Shown piece after piece: positions 25,809 to 33,637 of a DNA stretch of 37,290 nucleotides. Both the position numbers and the translations under genes were made by a program. Position 1 is the first letter of the stretch. Each line of letters opens with the position of its first letter. Under the pieces are notes generated by a model. That model did no database searches and was not told the DNA's origin. It worked only from the letters and a program-made list of their open reading frames with translations. Source of the stretch: an uncultured Eubacteriales bacterium (GTDB lineage: Bacteria > Bacillota > Clostridia > Oscillospirales > Acutalibacteraceae); assembly GCA_900315195.1 (NCBI GenBank), contig OMYD01000048.1:1-37290 (forward strand), given 5' to 3'.

Positions 25809-26777
25809 ATGGCACAGAAATCAATTGCGGTATTAACAAGCGGAGGCGACGCCCCGGGCATGAACGCGGCTGTCAGAGCTGTTGTCCGCGCCGGAATTAA
25901 CAGGGGAATGCGTGTTTTTGGTATTTACCGTGGATATAACGGATTACTTAACGGCGATATTATGGAAATGAACCTGCGCTCCGTTTCCGACATAATCGGA
26001 AATGGCGGAACAATGCTTTATACCGCCAGAAGCGAGGAGTTTAAAAAGAAAGAAGCTCAGCAGCGCGCGGCTGATTTTTGCCGCAGCAAGGGGATTGAAG
26101 GCGTTGTAGTTATCGGCGGCGACGGCTCTTTCCGCGGAGCAAGAGCGCTCACCGCTGCGGGCATAAACTGTATCGGCGTTCCCGGTACAATCGATAACGA
26201 TATCGCTTGCTCTGAGTACACCGTTGGCTTTGACACAGCCATGAATACGGCTCTTGAAATGGTTGACAGAATCCGCGACACCGCTCAGTCCCACGACCGC
26301 TGCTCCATCGTTGAGGTTATGGGCAGACGCTGCGGCGACATCGCTCTGCAGACGGGTATCGCTACTGGCGCTACCGCAATTCTTGTTCCCGAAATTGAAT
26401 ATAACATAGAGCGCGACGTTATTGAACGAATTATTAATACCCAAAAAACAGGTAAGAAGCATTTTATAATCGTTGTAGCTGAGGGCGTCGGCGGTGTTCG
26501 GGATCTTGCGAAGTACATCGAGCAGCGCCTCGGCATTGAGGCAAGAGCTACCGTTCTCGGTCATGTTCAGCGCGGCGGTTCGCCTACTGTACGTGACAGA
26601 GTAGTGGCGAGCCAAATGGGCTATGAGGCTGTTTCTTTGCTCGACAAGGGTATCGGAAACCGCGTAGTTGTAATGCGCGACGGCAAAATCACCAATCTCG
26701 ATATCAACGAGGCTTTGGACATGGAGCGCGTTTTTGATACAAAGCTCTACAAAATCGCTATGTCCGTTTCAATTTAA
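25809..26777 (+). CDS. pfkA: ATP-dependent 6-phosphofructokinase
   Basis: Phosphorylates fructose 6-phosphate in glycolysis. The 322-residue protein has the bacterial PfkA motifs in order: TSGGDAPGMNAAVRAVVR near residue 10, the ATP loop GGDGSFRGA near residue 102, the catalytic PGTIDNDI near residue 123 with its proton-acceptor aspartate, EVMGRRCGDIAL near residue 168, and VLGHVQRGGSPT near residue 244. The glycine after GGD (GGDGS) marks the ATP-using rather than the PPi-using type. It has its own promoter and terminator. Confidence 0.97.
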   Translation: MAQKSIAVLTSGGDAPGMNAAVRAVVRAGINRGMRVFGIYRGYNGLLNGDIMEMNLRSVSDIIGNGGTMLYTARSEEFKKKEAQQRAADFCRSKGIEGVVVIGGDGSFRGARALTAAGINCIGVPGTIDNDIACSEYTVGFDTAMNTALEMVDRIRDTAQSHDRCSIVEVMGRRCGDIALQTGIATGATAILVPEIEYNIERDVIERIINTQKTGKKHFIIVVAEGVGGVRDLAKYIEQRLGIEARATVLGHVQRGGSPTVRDRVVASQMGYEAVSLLDKGIGNRVVVMRDGKITNLDINEALDMERVFDTKLYKIAMSVSI

Positions 26778-26788
26778 TTATTTCATCA

Positions 26789-26821
26789 AAATACGCGGGC
26801 GGACGAGTTCCGCCCGTATTT
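26789..26821 (+). terminator. Terminator of pfkA
   Basis: Arms AAATACG-GGGCGGA and TCCGCCCGTATTT pair over 14 bp with one bulged C and a 5-base loop, followed by TT and A/T-rich DNA. Confidence 0.85.
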
Positions 26822-26869
26822 TTGAATCTACTTTAATACTGTTTAAAATTCTTGAAAGGAATTATGAAC

Positions 26870-28411
26870 ATGCTTTCAAAACTGCAGAAGATTTCCAAGG
26901 ATTTAATACTCTATTCCGTTTTGGTGTCGGAGTTTGAGCGGCTTGACTTTAAGGATGATGCCCTTGCGGGTGTGCGCGCCAACTACTTCAACGCCAAATG
27001 CTCACCTCAGGTTGAAAAAACCGACATTAAGCTAGGCGGAAAAATTCAGAGCCTTTCTTACTCAATGCGCTGCGGTGAGCCTTTGTCGTGGAAAATTACA
27101 TGCGAAGCGCGTCCTGTCCAAACCGTTATGCGCGCTGAGGACGGAAGCTACAGAGTATTGAGCTACGGCGGAAACGGAATTGTTTTCAAGCGCCAGTTTT
27201 TTGACGGAGCTCACGAATGGCTTCGTACCGAATATTATGACCGAGAACTTGAAAACAAGCTTTTGGCGGTAATATATCCAATAAACGTTAGCGGTCTTAT
27301 AGTGCTGCGCTTACAGCGTTTGCTGCAGAGCGGCATTAAAACCGTTGACCTTTATCCGTCGGTAACAGCGCCCAAAAAGCGTTGCGCGGCTTTAATATAC
27401 TCAAATTCCGGTATGCTGTGGTACGACAAGTCTTTTAAGCCCGAGCAGGTAATCGTTGAAAAAGAAGCTGACAAGCAGGGCTTCCGCTTTTCAAAGGAGG
27501 CGTTTATCTCAGAGAATGTCAGCGACCTTCTGAATTTAAAAGAAGCGCCTTACCTGAGTGAAGAGGATATTTCGTTCAGTGATGAAATTATTGAGCCCGA
27601 ACCCGAGAAGCCGCAGGAATATTCCGCTTACGAAAAGATTGAGAATATTCTTTTTGAAGCTCATAAAACAAATAAAAACATTTTCGGCGAGCTTGCCTTC
27701 CACTCAACGGGTGAGGAGATCGGGGAACAGTCTGAAGCAGCGGAAGAACCACAAATCACCGAGGAGCCTGAAGTAATAGAAGGACCACAAATCACCGAGG
27801 AGCCTGAAGCAATAGAAGAACCCGAAATCACAGAGGAACCTGAAGCAATAGAAGAACCCGAAATCATAGAGGAGACTGAAGCATTAGAAGAAACTGAAAA
27901 TTCAGAGGAAACCGAAGAAGAACCTTCAGAAGCGGTAGCTCTTGAGGAGCCTGGGGCAGACAGCATTATTCAGACAAGGCAGGGCGACTACGCGTACTAC
28001 GGTAGTCTTGATGAAAACGGAAAGCGCGAGGGAAGGGGCAGAACCGTAACTCCCGACGGGCTTACAGCGTATGACGGAGGATACTCTGCCGACAAACGCA
28101 ACGGTTTCGGCGTGTGCTACTACAAAGACGGCAGCGCCAATTATATAGGCGACTGGGTAACGGGCAACCGCAGCGGAAAAGGTGTCGGCTTCCGCAGAAG
28201 CGACGGCACAATGCACGCGGGCAGATGGAGCAATAACAAGCCCGACGGCTTTGGGGCTCGTTTTGATAAAAACGGAGATTTCCTCGATGTATGCACATAT
28301 GTCGACGGAAAGCGCAGCGGCAAGAGCGTGTCTTTTGACGATGACGGCAACGTTATTATTCGCCTCTGGAGGGACGGAGAGATGGTCGGCGAGCGCGTAA
28401 TTTCCGATTAG
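26870..28411 (+). CDS. E/P-repeat and MORN-repeat protein of unknown function
   Basis: A 513-residue protein in three parts. Residues 1 to about 285 form a soluble domain not recognised here. Residues about 292-360 are an acidic Glu/Pro linker built from 12-residue repeats of the type EEPEITEEPEAI. Residues about 370-505 carry four or more MORN-like repeats (YYGSLDENGKREGRGR, YDGGYSADKRNGFGVCYY, YIGDWVTGNRSGKG, AGRWSNNKPDGFGARF). MORN repeats often mediate protein or lipid contacts. There is no signal peptide. The ATG at 26870 is chosen for its 9-base spacing from AAAGGA; the ATG at 26864 and TTG at 26852 are alternatives. It is followed 10 bases later by mscS, suggesting a joint unit. Confidence 0.8.
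   Translation: MLSKLQKISKDLILYSVLVSEFERLDFKDDALAGVRANYFNAKCSPQVEKTDIKLGGKIQSLSYSMRCGEPLSWKITCEARPVQTVMRAEDGSYRVLSYGGNGIVFKRQFFDGAHEWLRTEYYDRELENKLLAVIYPINVSGLIVLRLQRLLQSGIKTVDLYPSVTAPKKRCAALIYSNSGMLWYDKSFKPEQVIVEKEADKQGFRFSKEAFISENVSDLLNLKEAPYLSEEDISFSDEIIEPEPEKPQEYSAYEKIENILFEAHKTNKNIFGELAFHSTGEEIGEQSEAAEEPQITEEPEVIEGPQITEEPEAIEEPEITEEPEAIEEPEIIEETEALEETENSEETEEEPSEAVALEEPGADSIIQTRQGDYAYYGSLDENGKREGRGRTVTPDGLTAYDGGYSADKRNGFGVCYYKDGSANYIGDWVTGNRSGKGVGFRRSDGTMHAGRWSNNKPDGFGARFDKNGDFLDVCTYVDGKRSGKSVSFDDDGNVIIRLWRDGEMVGERVISD
27743..27919 (+). repeat. In-frame 36-bp tandem repeat encoding the Glu/Pro linker
   Basis: Four full 36-bp units start at 27743, 27779, 27815 and 27851, each beginning GAAGAACC or GAAGGACC, with a partial, diverged fifth from 27887. 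Neighbouring units differ at only a few positions (units 1 and 2 most alike), consistent with recent slippage or unequal crossing-over. Copy number may vary between strains. Confidence 0.85.
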
Positions 28412-28421
28412 GAGTGAGTTA

Positions 28422-29228
28422 ATGGATAGTTTATATAGGGCTTTGTGGCAATTTGCCAACGGATTTTTGCGTTTTTCTGTAGTTTTAATTATCGGCGTTC
28501 TGATTGTTAAGATTATTTTGGTTTCAATCAAAAAAATGCTGGTGAAATCAAAGGTAGACCATACCGCAAAAACCTTTCTGTTCTCACTTTTGCGAGTAAT
28601 ACTGTTCGGGATCGTAGTAATAACCGCGCTTGGTACGGCAGGAGTCAACATTTCCTCGCTTATTACCGCGCTTGGAGCGGCGGCTTTGACGGCGGGTCTC
28701 GCGTTTCAGGACACTCTCAAAAACTTTGTCAGCGGAATGATTCTGCTGTTTAACAAGCCGATAACCGCGGGCGACCTTATTCAGGTTAATAATTACGAGG
28801 GTTACGTTGACAGCATCAGGATTTTTTATACTCAGATTCACACATTTGACAACAGGGTAGTTCAGATCCCCAATTCGCAGCTCACAACAAACTGTATTGT
28901 AAATTGCTCGGTTGCGGGTACACGCAGGGTTGATGTTAAAGTATCGGTGAGCTATGAGGACAACCTGACGAAGGTCAAGAGCGTTATATACGACGCTATT
29001 TCAAAAAATCCGCTTATTCTCACCGATCCGGAACCGAAGGTTTATGTTAATAAGCACCTCGACAGCGGCGTTGAAATTTTGATTTTTATGTGGACTGATC
29101 ACCGGAATTATTATACGGTTCTGTTTGAAATGGAAGAAAAAATCAAACTGGCGTTTGACGAAAATGAAATTACAATTCCGTATCCGCATGTTCAGCTTGC
29201 CGAAAAAACCGATAAAAAAAGATTATAA
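28422..29228 (+). CDS. mscS: MscS-family small-conductance mechanosensitive channel
   Basis: A 268-residue channel that opens on membrane tension to release solutes on osmotic downshock. Three transmembrane helices lie at about residues 15-35, 48-68 and 72-105. The pore helix and following segment read ALGAAALTAGLAFQDTLKNFVSGMILLFNKP, shown here in parts: GAAALTAGLAFQDTLKN then FVSGMILLF. The beta domain follows (GDLIQVNNYEGYVDSI, PNSQLTTNCIVN). GGAGTGAG precedes the ATG at 28422, 10 bases after the MORN gene. Confidence 0.94.
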   Translation: MDSLYRALWQFANGFLRFSVVLIIGVLIVKIILVSIKKMLVKSKVDHTAKTFLFSLLRVILFGIVVITALGTAGVNISSLITALGAAALTAGLAFQDTLKNFVSGMILLFNKPITAGDLIQVNNYEGYVDSIRIFYTQIHTFDNRVVQIPNSQLTTNCIVNCSVAGTRRVDVKVSVSYEDNLTKVKSVIYDAISKNPLILTDPEPKVYVNKHLDSGVEILIFMWTDHRNYYTVLFEMEEKIKLAFDENEITIPYPHVQLAEKTDKKRL

Positions 29229-29247
29229 TTTGAATAAAAAAAAATAA

Positions 29248-29300
29248 TCCTCATATACTAATGGCGTCGTGTAATACGGCGTCATTTTTATATATGAGGA
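29248..29300 (+). promoter_or_regulatory. Long two-part hairpin between mscS and the lipoprotein gene; terminator and SD-sequestering element
   Basis: Outer arms TCCTCATATA (29248-29257) and TATATGAGGA (29291-29300) pair perfectly over 10 bp. Inner arms ATGGCGTCGT (29261-29270) and ACGGCGTCAT (29276-29285) pair over 10 bp with two G-U pairs and loop GTAAT. A TTTTT run follows the inner stem, so the inner hairpin can terminate mscS transcripts. The outer right arm contains GAGGA, the ribosome binding site of the next gene, so read-through RNA would hide it. Confidence 0.7.
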
Positions 29301-29308
29301 AGTATTTT

Positions 29309-29617
29309 ATGAAAAAAATTATTTGTATTATGTTTGCCGCTCTTGCGATGACAGCATCACTCTCGGGCTGCGGCGGCGACAGCAGTGAGGCTGTTTCAAA
29401 CCGTGAGTCAATGGCGTCAGACGTTAAATCAAAGGTCGATAACGTTGGGGACGATGTCCGTGAAGGTGTTACCGACGCCGTTGATGCAGTCACCGATAAC
29501 GTTGACAGAATGATCAGTGACGGTCAGGTTTCTGACGGCGATGGCGTAATCGGCAACGAGGACGAAGATATCGACGGTACAGAGGACACAACCAATACCG
29601 ATTCAACCGAGCAATAG
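29309..29617 (+). CDS. Small acidic lipoprotein of unknown function
   Basis: A 102-residue exported protein. [21 protein letters not shown] is a lipoprotein signal with lipobox LSGC (read in parts: [15 protein letters not shown] then ASLSGC). The mature part is short, acidic and low in complexity, with many Asp, Glu, Ser and Thr and a [20 protein letters not shown] helix-prone stretch. The ATG at 29309 is used because GAGGA lies nine bases upstream and the signal peptide starts there; the upstream in-frame ATG at 29261 falls inside the hairpin. Its last 15 bases overlap the convergent sigE. Confidence 0.75.
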   Translation: MKKIICIMFAALAMTASLSGCGGDSSEAVSNRESMASDVKSKVDNVGDDVREGVTDAVDAVTDNVDRMISDGQVSDGDGVIGNEDEDIDGTEDTTNTDSTEQ

Positions 29618-30295
29618 TCCGCATCTTAAACGATTAATGATTTTTTTCTCCAGCCTTGAGATGTATGACTGCGAAATGCCCATCATATCGGCAACCTGCT
29701 TTTGAGTGTGCTCTGCGTTTCCGTTAAGCCCGAACCTAAGTTCCACAATACGGCTTTCACGAGGACACAGCTTTTTTACCTCGCTGAGTACAAGCTGTCT
29801 TTCGTCCTCGCGTTCCAGGTTCTGGTTGATTTCCTCGGCGTCGCTGCCAAGAATATCGCACAGAAGCAGCTCGTTGCCGTCGCGGTCGGTATTAAGCGGC
29901 TCGTCAATGGATATTTCATTTTTTAATTGAGATGATTTGCGCAGGTACATCAGAATTTCGTTTTCAATACACCGTGATGCGTATGTAGCGAGTTTGATGT
30001 TCTTTTCGGGAGAAAAGGTATTTACCGCTTTAATCAGTCCGATGGTGCCTATTGATATTAAATCCTCGGTGCCTGCTCCGGGCGACTCAAATTTTTTTGC
30101 GATGTATACCACAAGACGCAGGTTGTGAACAATAAGCGGCTCTCTTGCGCGGGGATCTCCCGTTTTAACGCGTTCCATCGCGGCACACTCCTCCGCCTTG
30201 CTCAAGGGCGGAGGAAGGGCGTCGCTTCCGTTGATGTAAAATACTGTATTGCCGCCTGCAAAAAAAAGTCTCAGACGAAGCAAAAGTCCTTTCAT
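29603..30295 (-). CDS. sigE: Sporulation sigma factor SigE (mother cell)
   Basis: A 230-residue sigma-70 family factor that directs early mother-cell gene expression. Region 2 reads [13 protein letters not shown] and [17 protein letters not shown] near residues 55-90, with [17 protein letters not shown] for promoter melting. Region 4 ends with the helix-turn-helix [21 protein letters not shown]. The first 25-30 residues precede the PLSKAEE stretch and are the expected pro-sequence removed by SpoIIGA. The gene follows spoIIGA by 56 bases, the standard order. GAGGT precedes the ATG. Confidence 0.93.
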   Translation of the reverse strand: MKGLLLRLRLFFAGGNTVFYINGSDALPPPLSKAEECAAMERVKTGDPRAREPLIVHNLRLVVYIAKKFESPGAGTEDLISIGTIGLIKAVNTFSPEKNIKLATYASRCIENEILMYLRKSSQLKNEISIDEPLNTDRDGNELLLCDILGSDAEEINQNLEREDERQLVLSEVKKLCPRESRIVELRFGLNGNAEHTQKQVADMMGISQSYISRLEKKIINRLRCGLLLG

Positions 30296-30351
30296 TATTC
30301 AGTTACCTCGATTCATATTATTGTATATACTGATAAAAAGTGAATGCGGTT

Positions 30352-31158
30352 TTAGTTTTTATTAATTAGCTCGTAGGGTACAATCGCCTTTATGTCGCCG
30401 TTTAAAACGCCGCAGCATATGCCTATATAAACGTGCTCGGCAAGCGGCTTTCCGTCAATTCTGACTTCATCGGTTCGGATTCCCTCAAGGATACCGTCTC
30501 CGCCAAGGCTTTGATAGGGAATAATTCTCTTCGGGAAATTTATCACATTGATATTGCCTAAGCAGTTATTGTCGGCTATTATTACAAAATCGCCGGAAAA
30601 AGGCTCGGTGACATGACATCCCGTATCCGCAAGAGCCTGAAATTCGGCAGTATAGTTGCCAATTTGAGCGTTTACAACGCATACTTTTTTACCCACGTCC
30701 TTACGGGCAAGTTTGCCAAACAGCTTTAGCGCGTAAAAACAGCAGAGTGTCAGCAAAATCAGCACGACAGGGGAGATGTTGAAGTAAACAACATCATTTA
30801 CCACAGCAACTCCGGAGGGTTTAAAAACCGTGCAGATAAAAATCATAGCTCCGCAAAAGGAAAAAGAAACCGCAAAAAGCGTAAACGTGCGTATAATAAA
30901 GCTTTTGGGGCTTGCTCTGCCGTATGCCGCCAAGACCATAAGTGCGGCAAAGCTTACATCAAGAGCCAAATTAATCGCAGGGGGGAGCTTTGGCAGCAGA
31001 GCCGAAAGGCTGCACGCACTTCCCACAGCGCCGCCTAGCAGTACACGGCACGCCTTTGCTCTGAGTTTTAGCAGCCGTCCTACGGATAGCAGCATTATCC
31101 AGTCGATCACCATGTTGACTACAATCAAAACATCCACATACACCGTGCGCAACAACAT
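30352..31158 (-). CDS. spoIIGA: SpoIIGA, membrane aspartic protease that processes pro-sigma-E
   Basis: A 268-residue protein with five hydrophobic segments in the first 150 residues and a cytoplasmic protease domain. The catalytic aspartate is in ALADTGCHVTEPFSG near residue 180 (the Bacillus form is DTGN). It cleaves the SigE pro-sequence after SpoIIR signalling from the forespore. An in-frame GTG at 31161 lies one codon upstream of the ATG; the upstream site is weak, so the start is uncertain by one codon. Together with sigE it marks the organism as belonging to a spore-forming lineage. Confidence 0.9.
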   Translation of the reverse strand: MLLRTVYVDVLIVVNMVIDWIMLLSVGRLLKLRAKACRVLLGGAVGSACSLSALLPKLPPAINLALDVSFAALMVLAAYGRASPKSFIIRTFTLFAVSFSFCGAMIFICTVFKPSGVAVVNDVVYFNISPVVLILLTLCCFYALKLFGKLARKDVGKKVCVVNAQIGNYTAEFQALADTGCHVTEPFSGDFVIIADNNCLGNINVINFPKRIIPYQSLGGDGILEGIRTDEVRIDGKPLAEHVYIGICCGVLNGDIKAIVPYELINKN

Positions 31159-31225
31159 CACCCGAGGTTATTATCGCATAACATCGGCAGAATAAATGTC
31201 AAAAAATGTTCAGGAGGAAAATTTT

Positions 31226-31315
31226 ATGCTTGCAGGTATTATTATAGGAGCTTTTATCGGAGGCTTTCTTGGAGTTTCGTTTATGTGCCTTTTGTTTTAC
31301 AGCAGAAGCCGATAA
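31226..31315 (+). CDS. 29-residue single-span membrane peptide
   Basis: A perfect AGGAGG lies eight bases before the ATG at 31226, giving MLAGIIIGAFIGGFLGVSFM followed by CLLFYSRSR. It is one glycine-rich transmembrane helix with GxxxG spacing and a basic end. It lies alone on the plus strand between spoIIGA and the sensor kinase, both on the minus strand. It resembles the very small DUF3789-type membrane peptides, but this is a recollection. No clear promoter was seen. The ribosome binding site and length-matched helix are the evidence that it is real. Confidence 0.55.
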   Translation: MLAGIIIGAFIGGFLGVSFMCLLFYSRSR

Positions 31316-31390
31316 TAATTCGGAATTTCTGTTTTAAAGCATTTTAACGGAAATTAGTATAACTCTTAGCTCTGATGATTTTCACAAAAA

Positions 31391-31416
31391 CAGGCAACGC
31401 AAAAAAGCGTTGCCTG
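31391..31416 (-). terminator. Terminator of the two-component operon
   Basis: Perfect 10-bp stem CAGGCAACGC/GCGTTGCCTG with loop AAAAAA and a TTTTTGTG tail on the minus-strand exit side, 12 bases past the kinase stop codon. It may also stop plus-strand transcripts of the small peptide gene. Confidence 0.88.
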
Positions 31417-31428
31417 ACTTGCTTTATA

Positions 31429-32727
31429 TTAAAATTTTACCGTAAACGTTGTTCCGTTTTCCTTGTTGCTCTCTACACTAATTTTGCCGTTCATGCTTTC
31501 GGTGATTCGCTGGGCAATGGACAGCCCCAGGCCGTATCCCTTAGTGGTGCGGCTTTTTTCTGCGCGGTAAAAGCGGTCGAAAATATGCTCTGCGTCCTCT
31601 TTTGAAATAGGCGTGCCGATGTTGTTTACCGAAAATTCAACACTGTCTCCATGCTTTTGAAGTCGGATTGTAACGTTCGTGCCTCTGTCGGCGTATTTTA
31701 CCGCGTTGTCAACAAGGATGTGCGCAAGCTGATTAAGCTGGGTAGCGTCACCATCAAGCGTTACGTCGCTCATAATATCAGTGTCAATCATAATCTCTTT
31801 TTCAAACGCCACCGGCTCAAAATTGAGCGCGCAGCCTTCGGTGATTTCACTGAAATTAACCTCGCTTAGCTGTACCTTTGTTTCTCCGGCGTCGGATTTT
31901 GCGAGGAACAGCATGTTGTCAATCAGCTTTTTCATGTGATTGGCTTCTTCCTCGGTGCTCTCAAGCCATTGGTGCTCGTCCGCTACGGTAGATTCTTTGT
32001 GAGACATCATAATATTGTTGTTTGCCAAAATAACCGTCAGAGGCGTTTTAAGTTCGTGAGAGGCGTCGGCTACAAACTGCTTTTGCTGCTCCCACGCGCG
32101 TTTAACGGGCTTTACCGCAAGTCCCGAAAGCCACAGGCTTATTAAGAAAATTACTGCCATAGCAGCCGTAAGCATAAGAGCACTTATGATTATTGATGTT
32201 CGAAGATTACTGAAAATGAAGCTGTTGTCGGCAAGAATAATTTTGCTGTGCGACAAATCCGATTTTTTCAGATACATCAGCCCTTCGTCCATAACCTGAC
32301 CGAACCCTCGGCTGTTTTTCAGGGCGGCTTTAACGCATTTTTCAAGTGTTTCGCTGTCAATTGTGAGGTCATTTTCGGTTTTTGAAACTATGTTTCCGTC
32401 TTCGTCAATATCGACGATTACATAAGAGGAAATCTGAATCGGGGTGTCGTTGCCGAATTTGCGTTTACCGTCGCGGTTTTCGTCGTCGGGTTTAAAGTCG
32501 TCTTTTATCGGAAATGCGGAATCAGGCGTAATTTGGTTTTGCTGTTCGTGCGGAGTATCAAAAAAATCTCTGCCGTTTTTGTCGAAAACCTGGTTCATGC
32601 CGCGCTCCATCATGTTTACCGAGTTGGAGTAGTTATTAACGTTAACAATGACTATAATTGTCAGAATAACCGCGCCTATAAGCAGCATATTAATCAGCAC
32701 AATACGCCGTCTTAGTTTTTTAATCAT
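31429..32727 (-). CDS. Sensor histidine kinase of a two-component system
   Basis: A 432-residue membrane kinase. Transmembrane helix 1 is at about residues 9-29, an extracytoplasmic sensor region of about 145 residues follows, and helix 2 is at about 178-202. The phosphoacceptor is H224 in DASHELKTPL. The ATP-binding domain has an N box (LVDNAVKYAD), G1 (FDRFYRAEKS region) and G2 (GYGLGLSIAQ). There is no clear PAS domain, and the sensor domain is not recognised. It overlaps the response regulator gene by 8 bases, so the two form a pair. Confidence 0.94.
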   Translation of the reverse strand: MIKKLRRRIVLINMLLIGAVILTIIVIVNVNNYSNSVNMMERGMNQVFDKNGRDFFDTPHEQQNQITPDSAFPIKDDFKPDDENRDGKRKFGNDTPIQISSYVIVDIDEDGNIVSKTENDLTIDSETLEKCVKAALKNSRGFGQVMDEGLMYLKKSDLSHSKIILADNSFIFSNLRTSIIISALMLTAAMAVIFLISLWLSGLAVKPVKRAWEQQKQFVADASHELKTPLTVILANNNIMMSHKESTVADEHQWLESTEEEANHMKKLIDNMLFLAKSDAGETKVQLSEVNFSEITEGCALNFEPVAFEKEIMIDTDIMSDVTLDGDATQLNQLAHILVDNAVKYADRGTNVTIRLQKHGDSVEFSVNNIGTPISKEDAEHIFDRFYRAEKSRTTKGYGLGLSIAQRITESMNGKISVESNKENGTTFTVKF

Positions 32728-33397
32728 TTTTCTGCTCCAGTCTGTAGCCCATCTTTTTAATCGCCTTTATCTCTGTTGAAGACTGAATAAAACTCAGCTT
32801 GCGGCGAAGAAATGATATGTACGCCTCAACATTGTTTGAACCGGCGTCAGAGTCATAGCCCCACACCTTTGTAATAATGTCTTCTTTTGAAATGATTGTG
32901 TCGCGGTTTGCTATAAGGAGTTTTAGAATCTCGGATTCCTTATAGTTTAAATGAACGTTCTTGGTGCCCTTGCTCAGCTCGCAGGTTGAGGCGTTGAAGT
33001 TGAAGTCGCCAAAGTCGGTTTCATCAAGTATAACCTCGCCTCTGCGGCGGGTAAGCGCCTTGATCCTTGCAATAAGCTCCTCGGGAGCAAATGGCTTTGT
33101 CATGTAATCATCGGCTCCGCTGTTCAGTCCGCTCACTTTGTCTGGAACGGTATCCTTAGCGGTGAGCATAAGAATAGGTGTGTCGATTTTGTTTTTTCTA
33201 AGTTCATATGCAACCTCAAAGCCATCGCGGAACGGAAGCATTATATCAAGAATAATAACGTCGTAAATGCCGCTTAACGCGTAGTCGAGTCCGTCGTTGC
33301 CGTCGTGAACCATGTCCACCATGTACTTCTGCTCGGTTAATATCTGTTTTAACGCGCGCGCCAAACGTTTCTCGTCCTCTACAATCAATACCTGCAT
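32720..33397 (-). CDS. OmpR/PhoB-family response regulator
   Basis: A 225-residue DNA-binding regulator. The receiver domain starts at MQVLIVEDEKR, with phosphoacceptor D51 in VIILDIMLP and the conserved lysine in MTKPFAPEEL near residue 100. The C-terminal winged helix contains LNYKESEILKLLI and VWGYDSDAGSNNVEAYISFLRRKL. The start at 33397 is chosen for GGGAGG eight bases upstream and because the receiver domain begins there; the longer frame from 33451 runs through the promoter. Tandem 11-bp-period sites next to its own promoter suggest autoregulation. Confidence 0.95.
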   Translation of the reverse strand: MQVLIVEDEKRLARALKQILTEQKYMVDMVHDGNDGLDYALSGIYDVIILDIMLPFRDGFEVAYELRKNKIDTPILMLTAKDTVPDKVSGLNSGADDYMTKPFAPEELIARIKALTRRRGEVILDETDFGDFNFNASTCELSKGTKNVHLNYKESEILKLLIANRDTIISKEDIITKVWGYDSDAGSNNVEAYISFLRRKLSFIQSSTEIKAIKKMGYRLEQKND

Positions 33398-33422
33398 AAA
33401 ATGACCTCCCTTGTTTAATATG

Positions 33423-33470
33423 ATTATAACAGTTAATACTTTACACGGCAAGCCTTAAATAAACCTGAAA
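33423..33470 (-). promoter_or_regulatory. Promoter of the response regulator operon with adjacent tandem operator
   Basis: On the minus strand, TTGCCG (plus 33446-33451) and perfect TATAAT (plus 33423-33428) with a 17-base spacer. Immediately upstream, CCTTAAA (33453-33459) and CCTGAAA (33464-33470) repeat at an 11-bp period; these are the reverse complement of the TTTAAGG words found at two other sites in this gap. Confidence 0.65.
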
Positions 33471-33486
33471 AACATTTTTAATTACT

Positions 33487-33504
33487 TTTAAGGCTTTTTT
33501 AAGG
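33487..33504 (+). promoter_or_regulatory. Tandem TTTAAGG operator, central site
   Basis: TTTAAGG at 33487-33493 and 33498-33504, spacer 4 bases, period 11 bp. This is the direct-repeat layout bound by OmpR/PhoB-type regulators. It lies 86 bp upstream of the identical promoter-proximal site. Confidence 0.6.
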
Positions 33505-33572
33505 TTTACGAAATATTATTAAACCAACATAAAACCGCAAACAAAAATAAAAATTTTAAAAAACTAAAAATA

Positions 33573-33605
33573 TTTAAGGCTTTTTTAAGGTTGACTATTT
33601 ATAAT
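33573..33605 (+). promoter_or_regulatory. Activator-type promoter of the VTC/DUF4956 operon
   Basis: TTTAAGG at 33573-33579 and 33584-33590 (period 11 bp) followed by a perfect TATAAT at 33600-33605. No consensus -35 is present at the right distance; the tandem site covers that position, as in PhoB-type activated promoters. The start codon of the VTC gene is 33 bases further on. Confidence 0.65.
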
Positions 33606-33637
33606 TCAGTCAGACAAACGGGAAAGGGGACATCACA

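Noticed and set aside
25944-26615. 223-residue minus-strand frame
   Set aside because: It is an antisense shadow of pfkA, whose motifs are complete on the plus strand.
27743-27919. CRISPR-like or intergenic repeat
   Set aside because: The 36-bp period is in frame inside a coding sequence and encodes the Glu/Pro linker.
27926-28651. 241-residue minus-strand frame
   Set aside because: It is antisense to the MORN repeats and the start of mscS, both well supported.
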